Assembly (NCBI RefSeq): GCF_030695125.1
Contig: NZ_JAUYTP010000026.1
Location: forward strand, 26,788-90,787
Direction of reading: 5' to 3'
From: Allobosea sp.
GTDB taxonomy: Bacteria; Pseudomonadota; Alphaproteobacteria; Rhizobiales; Beijerinckiaceae
Length of the DNA: 64,000 bases
The position numbers and the translations under genes are program-made. Below the pieces are notes generated by a model. The model was not told where the DNA came from and ran no database searches. It saw only the letters and a list, made by a program, of their open reading frames with translations. Positions 15,807 to 23,051 of the stretch are shown in pieces (position 1 is the first letter of the stretch; the number at the start of each line of letters is the position of its first letter).

Positions 15807-16010
15807 ATGGACTGGCTGACCTTCACCATCGCCATCGTCGGCCTCCTCGTCGTCGCTGGGATCGCCGGCCAGGCCTTGGCGGCGTGGAAGGAGGTCCGAC
15901 TCGCCGATGCGCGCGCGCTGCTGGCGAACGCCGTCGGCCATGACGAGGAGGACGAGGTCGCCGGCGACGTCGTCGAGGTCCCGGAACCGCTCAAGCGCCG
16001 GACGCACTGA
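15807..16010 (+). CDS. Small N-terminally anchored membrane protein
   Basis: 67 residues. One N-terminal helix (FTIAIVGLLVVAGIAGQAL), then a charged cytoplasmic-type tail (DEEDEVAGDVVEVPEP). It starts 2 bases after the preceding stop. A holin-like or lysis-regulator role is possible given the endolysin 64 bases downstream. Confidence 0.5.
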   Translation: MDWLTFTIAIVGLLVVAGIAGQALAAWKEVRLADARALLANAVGHDEEDEVAGDVVEVPEPLKRRTH

Positions 16011-16014
16011 CGGG

Positions 16015-16050
16015 GTGGACTACAACGGGCCACGCGGCACGCGGCACGCT
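16015..16050 (+). promoter_or_regulatory. Class I phage repeat, copy 4 (before endolysin)
   Basis: Plus-strand copy: GTGGACTACAACGGGCCACG, CGGC, four variable bases, GGCACGCT. Unlike the other copies it is 23 bases from the start codon and is followed by a ribosome site in a hairpin. Confidence 0.7.
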
Positions 16051-16051
16051 G

Positions 16052-16069
16052 GGAGGCAAAGGAGCCTCC
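16052..16069 (+). promoter_or_regulatory. Hairpin over the endolysin ribosome site
   Basis: GGAGGC (16,052-16,057) pairs with GCCTCC (16,064-16,069) around the loop AAAGGA. The strongest Shine-Dalgarno sequence is thus in the stem, with a weaker AGGA in the loop, before ATG 16074. This may delay endolysin translation. Confidence 0.45.
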
Positions 16070-16073
16070 GCGC

Positions 16074-16583
16074 ATGTCCGCATCCACCCCCACCTGGTAT
16101 CGCTGGGCTCTCGCCGAGCTCGGCACGAAAGAGACCCCAGGCTCGAAGTCAACCCAGCGAATCCTCGACTACCGCACGATCGGCAAGACGCCGCTCGCCG
16201 GCGAGGATTCGGTCGTGCCCTGGTGCGCCATTTTCGTGAACGCCGCCCTCGAAGCGTCGGGCGTCAAGGGGACGCGCAGCGGGATGGCCCGCTCCTACGA
16301 GCGCAGCGCCGACTTCGTGAAGCTGAAGGGCCCGGCCCTTGGCGCGATCGTGACCAAGTGGCGCACGTCGCCGAAGTCCGGCCTGGGCCACGTGGGCTTC
16401 TACGCCGGCCATGACGCCCGCAAGCGCGTCGTCCTCGTCGGCGGCAATCAGTCCGACGCGGTCTCCAAGGCCTCGTTCGATCCCGGGCAGATCACGGGCT
16501 ACTGGTGGCCCAAGGGGCAGCCGCTGCCCGTCGTCGGCCAGGTCAACGCCGGCGCCGCCATCGCATCGGCGACCGAGGTCTGA
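16074..16583 (+). CDS. Endolysin, CHAP/NlpC-type peptidase
   Basis: 169 residues of the TIGR02594-like family. The catalytic cysteine is C51 in PWCAIFVN and the histidine H106 in GLGHVGFYAG, followed by GGNQSDAV (about 123-130), the usual third conserved block. It cleaves peptide bonds of peptidoglycan at the end of infection. No signal peptide, so release depends on a holin among the neighbouring small membrane proteins. The spanin pair follows downstream, completing a lysis cassette. Confidence 0.85.
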   Translation: MSASTPTWYRWALAELGTKETPGSKSTQRILDYRTIGKTPLAGEDSVVPWCAIFVNAALEASGVKGTRSGMARSYERSADFVKLKGPALGAIVTKWRTSPKSGLGHVGFYAGHDARKRVVLVGGNQSDAVSKASFDPGQITGYWWPKGQPLPVVGQVNAGAAIASATEV

Positions 16584-16587
16584 CCCA

Positions 16588-17043
16588 GTGGAGAGCCTGT
16601 TCACCGCCATCGCCGGCCTGGCGACGACCGCGCCGATTCTCTTCGTCATCCTGCTCATCGTCGCCGCGGTCTATGCCTTCCCGTTCCTCCGGAAGTGGCT
16701 GAAGGAAAACGCGACGGTAGCCGACGAGAGCGAGCAAATCCGTAAGGCAGGCGAGAGCATCCGTGCCGAACTGAATGGCATGCTCGACAAGGAACAGCTC
16801 CGCGTCGAGGCCTTGGCGATCTCGCTCGACACGGCGCGGATGGAAATCGGCAAGCTTCACGGCGAGAACATCGCGCTGCACAGCGACATGGTTCGCCTGC
16901 GCGGCGAGATGAAGACGCTCTACCGCACGGCGAAGGCCATGCGCATGGCGATGCAGCGCGCGGTCACGGACAACGACGTGAAGCCGCTCGTGCTGTGGCT
17001 CGACCTCAATCCCGAGGACGGTGACGAGGGCAGCAAGTCATGA
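16588..17043 (+). CDS. Membrane-anchored coiled-coil phage protein
   Basis: 151 residues from GTG 16588. One membrane helix near the N-terminus (APILFVILLIVAAVYAF, residues about 14-30), then a long coiled coil (residues 35-125) and an acidic end. The ribosome site is weak. It lies between endolysin and i-spanin genes, so a holin-associated or lysis role is likely, though no family is recognised. It overlaps the next gene by 4 bases. Confidence 0.55.
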   Translation: MESLFTAIAGLATTAPILFVILLIVAAVYAFPFLRKWLKENATVADESEQIRKAGESIRAELNGMLDKEQLRVEALAISLDTARMEIGKLHGENIALHSDMVRLRGEMKTLYRTAKAMRMAMQRAVTDNDVKPLVLWLDLNPEDGDEGSKS

Positions 17044-17396
17044 GCGTCCTCGCCGCCCTCGCCGCGAAGCTGTGGCCGTACGCCCTGGTCGGTGTGATCG
17101 TGCTGGCCGGGTGGATCTACGTCTCGCATCTCCGCGAATCGCTGGCCGACACCACGGCGAAGCTCACCGCCGCGCAGATCGAGATCGAGGCCGCGACGAT
17201 TCGCGCCGAGGTCGTCGAGCGGCAGCACGTGACCTCGATTGCCGCCCTGGCCGCCGAGCGGGAGGCCGCGGATCGCCGGGCCGCCGACATGGGGGCCGCC
17301 CGCGAGGTGGTTTCGCGCTCTCCGGTTGCGGACGATGGACCCGTCGCGCCCGTGCTGCGCGGCGCCCTGGACGCGTTGCGCAGGAGGCTCCATTGA
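17040..17396 (+). CDS. Inner-membrane spanin (Rz-like)
   Basis: 118 residues: an N-terminal membrane helix (ALVGVIVLAGWIYVS, about 15-29) followed by a periplasmic coiled coil (ADTTAKLTAAQIEIEAATIRAE onward). This is the Rz/i-spanin layout. Its stop codon overlaps the TTG start of a lipoprotein gene, the Rz1 position, and together they would fuse inner and outer membranes in lysis. A degenerate class II promoter lies inside the gene at 17,308. Confidence 0.75.
   Translation: MSVLAALAAKLWPYALVGVIVLAGWIYVSHLRESLADTTAKLTAAQIEIEAATIRAEVVERQHVTSIAALAAEREAADRRAADMGAAREVVSRSPVADDGPVAPVLRGALDALRRRLH
17308..17336 (+). promoter_or_regulatory. Possible degenerate class II element inside i-spanin gene
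   Basis: TGGTTT, spacer of exactly 17 bp beginning CGCGCT, then GACGAT. Eleven of the twelve invariant class II bases are present. It is within a coding region, so chance or codon constraint cannot be excluded. Confidence 0.35.
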
Positions 17397-17707
17397 TCGT
17401 CTACGTCGTCGTCGCGGTCGTCGTTTACTACCTGCTGGCGTTCGCCCTGCGGTACGCGATCCCGCTCGTTCTGCTCGTGGTCCTCGTGGGGTTCCTGGCC
17501 GGCTGCGCGAAGCCCGCACCGGTCGTTTCGGTCGCGGGGCCCGACGTCCCCGACCAGGTTCTCTCGTGCAAGCCCGAGCCGGTCCCGCCGGCGACGGGGA
17601 CGCAGCGCGCCGTGGCGACGTACGTGCTCGATCTGGCCGACGCCGGCGACGATTGCCGGCAGAAGCTGGGGGCCGTCCGATCCATCGTGAAGCCGGAGAC
17701 GCCGTGA
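17393..17707 (+). CDS. Outer-membrane spanin-like lipoprotein
   Basis: 104 residues from TTG 17393, which overlaps the i-spanin stop and has AGGAGG 6 bases upstream, a site strong enough to decide this unusual start. The N-terminus is very hydrophobic (residues 2-35) and ends in a lipobox LAGC with Cys38. The mature part is rich in Pro and Val, like Rz1-type proteins. The second hydrophobic stretch before the lipobox is longer than in a standard lipoprotein signal. It would be the partner of the Rz-like protein. Confidence 0.65.
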   Translation: MIVYVVVAVVVYYLLAFALRYAIPLVLLVVLVGFLAGCAKPAPVVSVAGPDVPDQVLSCKPEPVPPATGTQRAVATYVLDLADAGDDCRQKLGAVRSIVKPETP

Positions 17708-17928
17708 TGATCGCCCTCGACCGCGCGGCCGCCTATGTCCGAATCCGCGAACTGATCGACGGAAAAGCGGCCGGGGACGCCGACAGGCTAGCCGCCGACA
17801 TCATGGAAGGGCTGACCGAATCGGGTTGGGTTTTCCTGCGGCCAGCCGAGGCGCCGATGAAGCGCGTCGTGGTGACCCTGATGCCGGATGGGACGCCGTA
17901 TGAGACGATCGAGATCTCGCCGTCGTAG
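17707..17928 (+). CDS. Small phage protein, unknown
   Basis: 73 residues. A helical N-terminal half (AAAYVRIRELIDGKAAGDADRLAADIMEG) and a beta C-terminal half with MKRVVVTLMPDGTPYETIEI. Overlaps the preceding stop by one base. Last gene of the lysis operon before class II copy B. No family recognised. Confidence 0.5.
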   Translation: MIALDRAAAYVRIRELIDGKAAGDADRLAADIMEGLTESGWVFLRPAEAPMKRVVVTLMPDGTPYETIEISPS

Positions 17929-17934
17929 CCGCGT

Positions 17935-17963
17935 TGGTTTCGCGCCCCTCTGGCCGGGACACT
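17935..17963 (+). promoter_or_regulatory. Class II phage promoter, copy B
   Basis: TGGTTT, 17-bp spacer starting CGCGCC and ending GGCCGG, then GACACT. It precedes the gene starting at 17997 by 33 bases, which includes a CGGAGAC ribosome site. Confidence 0.7.
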
Positions 17964-17996
17964 GTCTCCGTACCCACCCGCCACGGAGACTGGCAC

Positions 17997-18536
17997 ATGA
18001 CCGAGAATGCGAAGAGCCCATGGGGCAACGGTGACGAACTGGCCGCCAAGGTCGCCGAGGAAGTGACCCTGGAGTCCGGTAAGACAACCGAGCTTCCGAA
18101 GGCGAGGCCGGCGCATGCCGCAGCCGACGCCATGGCTGAAATGATGCGCATGATGGGCGGCGGCGAGCGCCCGGCGGACCTCCCGGAACTCACTGCCGAG
18201 GAAAAGGTGGCGCTGCTCAAGTCGACCGCCGAGATCTACCGCATGGGCGCCTACACCCGCTTCGAGATCGGCGACATCGTCACTCCGACGGAGCGCGCCA
18301 CTCTCAAGGGTCGCGGCGAGCCACATGTCGTCGTCGAGGCACGTGTGGTCGCCGATAGCGACGATCCCATCCTTGCCGCCAACTCTCCGCAGAAGGCCGG
18401 GATCGACGACGACGACTTCGGCGCGATCCTCGACCTCCGCGTCGTCCGGCTCGCTCCGAACGGCAGGCTGATGGCGTGGTGGGTCGAAGGCTGGAAGTTC
18501 GAAGACTGGGCCGCCCCGGTCGCCAAGGCCGCCTGA
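17997..18536 (+). CDS. Phage protein, unknown, own class II promoter
   Basis: 179 residues from ATG 17997. The N-terminal 60 residues are helical with MAEMMRMMGGGERPADLPELT; the C-terminal half is a beta-rich domain with YTRFEIGDIVTPTERATLKGRGEPHVVVEARV ending in VEGWKFEDWAAP, reminiscent of small SH3-like barrels. It has its own promoter and terminator, so it is a single-gene unit, as expected for a regulator or a highly expressed early protein. No family recognised. Confidence 0.6.
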   Translation: MTENAKSPWGNGDELAAKVAEEVTLESGKTTELPKARPAHAAADAMAEMMRMMGGGERPADLPELTAEEKVALLKSTAEIYRMGAYTRFEIGDIVTPTERATLKGRGEPHVVVEARVVADSDDPILAANSPQKAGIDDDDFGAILDLRVVRLAPNGRLMAWWVEGWKFEDWAAPVAKAA

Positions 18537-18545
18537 CCAGGCCGC

Positions 18546-19049
18546 CTACCGCCGCCGCTCGACCTCAAGGGCTGCCACCTCGGCAGCCCTTTTTCGTGCC
18601 TGGATCGCCCCGCGCTCGCTGCGATGCTGCTCGCCCCGCCACCACCACGTCCGGCAGAAGAACACCCTCTTGCAGGTCACCGGCTCCCGCAGGACGGCCA
18701 GCCGGGCCGCCTCCGCCGGGCTCACGGCCTTCGAATAGAGAGGCAGGGCATTCCGTACCGCCACGGCGTCGTAGGCCCGGTCGTAGCACCGATGCCAGCG
18801 GATCTCGGGCGAGCCGTCGGGATGGAACAGCCCGGTTTCCCGCAGTAGCTCGTGCGCCGGCGCCGCCTCGCGCAGCGCGTCCAGGACGGCCCGTAGCTGA
18901 GCCATCCTGCCAGCGTCCTGGGCCTCGCCACGCGCCTTGGCGATCGCGACCTGGCGAGAACTCCAGTCGATCCACTGCTGCGCGTTCTTGTTGGCATTCT
19001 TGATCGCCTGGCCCATGGCCATAGCTTCCCCGATGGCCGCGAAGTCCAT
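18546..19049 (-). CDS. Phage protein, unknown
   Basis: 167 residues from ATG 19049, with CGGAG upstream. Helical N-terminal half (AMGQAIKNANKNAQQWIDWSSRQ), then PEIRWHRCYDRAYDAV and a cysteine pair (VTCKRVFFCRTWWWRGEQH) that could hold a metal, and a basic C-terminus. The final codons coincide with a terminator hairpin of the opposite strand. The leader (CGGAGTGTGTGACATGGA) is almost the same as that of the gene at 28,033-28,512. Confidence 0.5.
   Translation of the reverse strand: MDFAAIGEAMAMGQAIKNANKNAQQWIDWSSRQVAIAKARGEAQDAGRMAQLRAVLDALREAAPAHELLRETGLFHPDGSPEIRWHRCYDRAYDAVAVRNALPLYSKAVSPAEAARLAVLREPVTCKRVFFCRTWWWRGEQHRSERGAIQARKRAAEVAALEVERRR
18566..18597 (+). terminator. Rho-independent terminator
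   Basis: GGGCTGCC and GGCAGCCC arms around a short loop, followed by TTTTT. It ends the rightward unit. It lies within the 3' end of the convergent gene at 18,546-19,049. Confidence 0.75.
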
Positions 19050-19414
19050 GTCACACACTCCGATAATACAGAGACGCTGCCTTGCGCCGATTATCGAAGT
19101 CTATGGGACAGACGTTGCTTTCAGGTTGCCGCGATTGATTGAACTCCGGCCATCTTATAACGGATGGTTAACCGTGAGAATCTATGCGACTCATGATGTG
19201 ACGCCTTTAGGCGGCACGGGAGGGAGCCTGCGACCGTAGCCAGGCGAAAATGGGGGATGAAGGGTGCCGGGGCGGGAAATGGGCTTTCGCCCCTCGCCAA
19301 GCCCCCTTGTCGGGCCAATCCCGAGTGAACGATTTCAAGGGGTTGGATTTCACCCACTATTCCGCCAACCGCGAGTGGGTGAAACCGTTGTAGATGAAGT
19401 CAAAATCGTGGGGA
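19050..19414. other. Non-coding region downstream of relaxase (candidate oriT)
   Basis: No convincing gene; a 78-codon minus-strand frame at 19,121-19,357 has no ribosome site and an odd composition. The region is more AT-rich than its neighbours (TCTTATAACGGATGGTTAACC) and holds a perfect 11-bp inverted repeat. Since it adjoins the relaxase gene, it is the best candidate for an origin of transfer. Confidence 0.4.
19348..19384. repeat. 11-bp inverted repeat beside relaxase gene
   Basis: TTTCACCCACT and AGTGGGTGAAA, perfect arms about 15 bases apart. No T-run follows on either strand, so it is not a standard terminator. Compatible with an oriT inverted repeat. Confidence 0.45.
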
Positions 19415-20644
19415 CTATGGGAGGGGTATCCCCCATTGATCTGTCATCCCCGGGACCCACGGCCCCTCCTTCCGCGACGAGATCTCCCGCATCCGCTCGG
19501 CCAGGTCTTCGGCGGAGCGGACGGCCCGCAGGTCGATCCCGGCGAGCATCAATCTCAAGCGGCCACGGGTGAACGCTCGGCGAGCCGCAGCCGCAAATCG
19601 GATACCTCCGTCGTCAACCGGGTGACCTGGGTTGCCTGGTCCTCGACGGCCTTGCCCAGGGTCTCCAAGGCCTCGGTCAGCCCGTTCACCGGGTCGCCCT
19701 CCTGGTCCGCCACCAGCGCCGCGATCAAGATGTCCAGAGTCGAGCGGATCGCCCGCACCTCGGCCAGCACTGCCTCGTTTTCCATTCCAGTCCTCCAACT
19801 GTAGCCCTGCAACGCGCGTTCGAACGGCGGCTGCGGGAATTCGGTTTCCGGTGGCGATCCTGGACGCCGCGCCGATGACGCGAGACAGCGCGTGGGGCGT
19901 CCCCGACTTGTCGACGACGACGGCGCCGGCGGTGCCCTGGGCGAGCCGGAGACCCCGGGCGGCGAGCTCACGCCGGAGGCCTTCGCCGTCGCTGGAGGCA
20001 TTCCAGGCGTCCAGGGCGGCTGCCCTGACGTCGTCGAGCGAGACGCCGGTTCGGGATTCCATCAGCCGTTCACGGGGCGTAGATTTCGCGATAGGGGCGT
20101 CGCCCTCTAGGACGCCGGCGGCGAGTAGCCATGCCGCCATCTCGACGCGGCCTTCGCGCTCGGCACGGTGATAGCAAGCCCGGGCGAAAGGCGTCGCGAT
20201 CGCCGGCAGGCCGAGCTCAAAGGCGACCAAGTAGCCGACGAACGTGCGCCTTGCGTAATCGTGGTCGAGATTGGCGAGGACGCCGTCGTCGCGGACAATC
20301 GAGTAGACCCGATGCTCGTGATGTCTGGCGTGCTTCGTGTGCTGCGCGCCGACGTACGATTGGCTCTCCAGGCCGAACTCGGATTCGAACGCCTGCCAGA
20401 AGCGATCGAGGACCTGCTGCGAATCGACTGCCTCGGGCGGCGGGTCAACGTGGACGTGATAGCAGGGCTTCTGGGTCCCATGGTGGGCCGTGCCGGCGAC
20501 GACTTCGCGCAGCTGGGCGTGGAGATCGCCTTTGGTGATGACGCCGCGGGGCTCGATCACGCGGGTGACCTGGTCGGCCTCGGCCTTCAGCAGGTGGGCG
20601 CTCAAGGCCCTGCCGCCGGCGCCGCGTGCGCTGCCAGAGATCAT
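19415..20644 (-). CDS. Relaxase / mobilisation nuclease (MobA/VirD2-like)
   Basis: Up to 409 residues from ATG 20644, which overlaps the upstream stop (ATGA). It begins MISGSARGAGGRALSAHLL, the signature opening of a rhizobial relaxase family, and carries a histidine cluster HARHHEH (residues 105-111), the metal-binding motif III. The first about 280 residues look well conserved. From about 19,785 the frame becomes Gly/Pro/Arg-rich while another frame encodes a plausible small protein, so the true C-terminus is uncertain. It would nick DNA at an origin of transfer, an unusual activity for a tailed prophage. Confidence 0.7.
   Translation of the reverse strand: MISGSARGAGGRALSAHLLKAEADQVTRVIEPRGVITKGDLHAQLREVVAGTAHHGTQKPCYHVHVDPPPEAVDSQQVLDRFWQAFESEFGLESQSYVGAQHTKHARHHEHRVYSIVRDDGVLANLDHDYARRTFVGYLVAFELGLPAIATPFARACYHRAEREGRVEMAAWLLAAGVLEGDAPIAKSTPRERLMESRTGVSLDDVRAAALDAWNASSDGEGLRRELAARGLRLAQGTAGAVVVDKSGTPHALSRVIGAASRIATGNRIPAAAVRTRVAGLQLEDWNGKRGSAGRGAGDPLDSGHLDRGAGGGPGGRPGERADRGLGDPGQGRRGPGNPGHPVDDGGIRFAAAARRAFTRGRLRLMLAGIDLRAVRSAEDLAERMREISSRKEGPWVPGMTDQWGIPLP
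19555..19785 (-). CDS. Small coiled-coil protein nested in relaxase 3' end
   Basis: 76 residues starting at ATG 19785 with GGAGG 7 bases upstream. The sequence (MENEAVLAEVRAIRSTLDIL... TRLTTEVSDLRLRLAE) is an amphipathic coiled coil and looks far more protein-like than the overlapping relaxase frame. Five bases after its stop, an in-frame continuation of the relaxase frame (ATG 19549 to 19415, 44 residues, LAGIDLRAVRSAEDLAERM) again looks protein-like and may be a separate small gene. Function unknown. Confidence 0.55.
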   Translation of the reverse strand: MENEAVLAEVRAIRSTLDILIAALVADQEGDPVNGLTEALETLGKAVEDQATQVTRLTTEVSDLRLRLAERSPVAA

Positions 20645-21909
20645 GGTGCCGCTCTGCGCCAATCGTCGACGCAATGTTCGGTGACGATGCGGGCTTCCAG
20701 ATCGCCTTGCGGTCGCCCCGGCAAAATATAGCTTGCGACCACGGGCCGCCCCGGGAGTTCGTTCGAGCGGATCTCGACTACTCGGTGGGGAGCAAATTCA
20801 AGGCTCAATCTGCCATCGGAATGGACCTCGAAGGCTGTGACCGTTCGCCCGCGCTCGGTGACGATGCAGGTTTGGCCGTTATCCGGACCCCCATAGGCGG
20901 TCGAGTAAAGCAGCCCGTCCGGGAGCATGCCCCGGTAGCTCATGGCGGGGTCGTAGCGAATCGAGCCAGTGAGTTCGACCGGCCGCGGATTGAGGCGCTC
21001 CAGGGGGTCGTAGGCTGCAAGGGCCTCCGTCATGGAAATGTGGGTGAACGGGTCCTCGGCAGGGACTGCGACCGGGAGCGCCTCTCGGATAAGGGTTGTT
21101 GCCAGCGCCTGGATGAAGCCGACCTCCTGTATGCGACGCCGTCCCACGAAGAAACGGGCGTCGTTGATGAGGATCGTCAAACCGTCTCCCAGGGCATTCA
21201 CGAAGCTCCGGATTTCGAGGCCGTCGCGCCCGTCGAGCAAAGCCATGCGCACGGGCTCGGGCAGGCCCTCGATCATCGTCTCGATGTTTCGGATGACGTC
21301 GTCGTGGAGGAAGTTCGGGTTGTCGGGGATCGGCTCGTTCCAGGGATCTGGTGGGACCGCTGGGCCGCCTTCGATCCTATTCCGATGGGCGGCACGGCGC
21401 TGGTCACCCTGGCGGCGCCTCTCCATCCGCTCGTCGTGGTCGCGTAGCCGTAGCGGCGGGGGAGCTTTATCCCATCTGTAGGTCTCCCCCGACGGCGCGA
21501 CGACGACGGGCTCGTCCCGGATGCCGTCGAAGTGCAGATGGGAGCCGAAGCTCGCGAACTCGGCAGCGAGGAAACGCAGCTGCCGGTAAGCCGGCGCCGG
21601 CGCGACCGAGTTCTTGAAGCCGAGGAACGACGTGACCAGGTGCTGCCGGTTCGGCTTCTTCACCTCGGCCAGGGCGATCGAGAGGCCGGTCGCATCGCGG
21701 ACGCTCCAGAGCCCGTGGTCGGTCGCGTCCTCGGAGCCTCGAAGCTCGTCGTAGCGACCGTCGCGCAGGCAATTCTGCATGCAGTCGCCCTCGCGCCGGA
21801 TCGCCTGGCGCGTCACGAGGCGCACCCAGTAGTGGCCCTGGTCGCCCTCGATCCTGTCGGAGGTCCCGACATCGCCGGCGGGGACGCGAGGCGCCTTCTG
21901 ATCCGACAT
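20641..21909 (-). CDS. PcfJ-like protein
   Basis: 422 residues. The N-terminal third resembles PcfJ-like proteins of mobile elements: EGDCMQNCLRDGRYDELRG, where the H/Q-N-C pair follows a substrate-like strand, then WSVRDATGLSIALAEVK and VTSFLGFKNSVAP. The rest is less conserved, with a basic middle and a beta-rich C-terminus. It overlaps the relaxase start by 4 bases, so the two are translated together. PcfJ-type genes occur in conjugative plasmids and phages; their biochemical role is unclear. Confidence 0.55.
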   Translation of the reverse strand: MSDQKAPRVPAGDVGTSDRIEGDQGHYWVRLVTRQAIRREGDCMQNCLRDGRYDELRGSEDATDHGLWSVRDATGLSIALAEVKKPNRQHLVTSFLGFKNSVAPAPAYRQLRFLAAEFASFGSHLHFDGIRDEPVVVAPSGETYRWDKAPPPLRLRDHDERMERRRQGDQRRAAHRNRIEGGPAVPPDPWNEPIPDNPNFLHDDVIRNIETMIEGLPEPVRMALLDGRDGLEIRSFVNALGDGLTILINDARFFVGRRRIQEVGFIQALATTLIREALPVAVPAEDPFTHISMTEALAAYDPLERLNPRPVELTGSIRYDPAMSYRGMLPDGLLYSTAYGGPDNGQTCIVTERGRTVTAFEVHSDGRLSLEFAPHRVVEIRSNELPGRPVVASYILPGRPQGDLEARIVTEHCVDDWRRAAP

Positions 21910-21911
21910 GG

Positions 21912-22304
21912 TCAGCCCCGATCGGACAGGATGCCGGCGACCATGCGGGCGATCTGGTCGACCTGCGCCGGCGTAGCGTTGGACACCTCGACGCAGTAGA
22001 AGCGGAACCTGGCGTTGGGGGCGTCCTCGGGGGCGGGATCGCCGGCGACCTCGGCGTCCAGGTCCAGGTCGGCCTGGATGGCCTCGACGAGCGCCGTAGT
22101 TTCAAGGATCTCGGATTCCCCGAAAGAGCGGACCATCAGGTCGACACGATCGTAATCGCGCATGCCCGGCAGCTTTTTCGCCAACTGGATCAGAGCGTCT
22201 TCAAGGGCTGCGTCGGTGAGGGGATCAACGTCGCCGGTGCACCATGTGGTGTCACGGAACTGCTGGCGGGCGCAGGCGGTCAGACGATCGATGTAGCGGG
22301 ACAT
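21912..22304 (-). CDS. Phage/mobile-element protein, unknown
   Basis: 130 residues. Helical N-terminus (MSRYIDRLTACARQQFRD), acidic middle, and a C-terminal RFRFYCVEVSNATPAQVDQIARMVAGIL. GGAGG lies upstream of the ATG. It is the first gene after class II copy C and starts the operon that leads into the PcfJ-like and relaxase genes 2 bases later. Confidence 0.55.
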   Translation of the reverse strand: MSRYIDRLTACARQQFRDTTWCTGDVDPLTDAALEDALIQLAKKLPGMRDYDRVDLMVRSFGESEILETTALVEAIQADLDLDAEVAGDPAPEDAPNARFRFYCVEVSNATPAQVDQIARMVAGILSDRG

Positions 22305-22332
22305 GGCGGCCTCCAGGTGAATCCTGAAGCAG

Positions 22333-22361
22333 ATTCTCCCGGTTTGACCGGCGCGAAACCA
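22333..22361 (-). promoter_or_regulatory. Class II phage promoter, copy C
   Basis: Minus strand: TGGTTT, 17-bp spacer starting CGCGCC and ending CCGG, then GAGAAT. About 29 bases before the ATG at 22304; it would drive the relaxase operon. Confidence 0.7.
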
Positions 22362-22556
22362 ACGCGGGGCGGGTCAACCATGTCGCCGAAAGGGGGATTC
22401 CCTTTGGTGCTGGATGTGCTATCCCAAACGCAAGCGGGACCCGGTTTCCCGAGCCCCGCCCTGCGTGCGATACGCTGCCACCCTATGCGGTGACTGCGAA
22501 CAGCGTGGCGTTACGAGCGCTCCGCTGCCCGGAGGTGATCAGGTTATGGCGGGCGC

Positions 22557-23051
22557 TTACGGCGCTTCATCGTTACCACCTCCTTCCTGAGAACCGAGTA
22601 CGGCGGGGGACTCCCCCGCCGTTTCCGTTTCGACGGCACCGCCATCGATGAGAAACCATCTGCCGCGCTCATCGCGTCGGTATTTCTTGTCCTGGAATCG
22701 GCGAAGCTCGTTGCCGATGGACTTGGTGGCGACCGCGCCGTCGTAGTCGCCGGAGATCTGCTCCAGCTCGGTCGTCGTCAGCCCGGGCATGTCCGTCAGC
22801 GCCTTCTCAAGCATGCGACCGACCGCGCCTCGCGGGGCACGGGGAAGGCTCGGGCCGCCGCCATGCCGGGGCGCCGCAGCGATGATGGCGGGGCTGGCGA
22901 TCGCTACGGGGCCGCCATGGCCCTGGGCAGCCGACAGGATGCGGTCGCGCATCTGCGCGGCCCCGTCGACCAGCCCGCGCTGGTACGCGGCCTCGATCTC
23001 GACCTTCATCTGCGACCGCAGTTCCTCGATCATGTCGTCAATGCGACTCAT
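22557..23051 (-). CDS. Phage protein with winged-helix-like C-terminus, unknown
   Basis: 164 residues. Helical N-terminus (IDDMIEELRSQMKVEIEAAYQRG), a Pro/Ala-rich linker (about 55-80), and a C-terminal unit with LTTTELEQISGDYDGAVATKSIGNELRRFQDKKYRRDERGRWFLI, which reads as a small winged-helix domain followed by an acidic tail. A possible DNA-binding regulator. A TTGAAC-18-TAGGGT promoter may lie upstream. Confidence 0.55.
   Translation of the reverse strand: MSRIDDMIEELRSQMKVEIEAAYQRGLVDGAAQMRDRILSAAQGHGGPVAIASPAIIAAAPRHGGGPSLPRAPRGAVGRMLEKALTDMPGLTTTELEQISGDYDGAVATKSIGNELRRFQDKKYRRDERGRWFLIDGGAVETETAGESPAVLGSQEGGGNDEAP

Noticed and set aside
19375..19400. Possible fifth class I repeat (CCGTTGTAGAT)
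   Set aside because: Only the TTGTAG part matches; the GCCACGCG and GGCACGCT blocks are missing.
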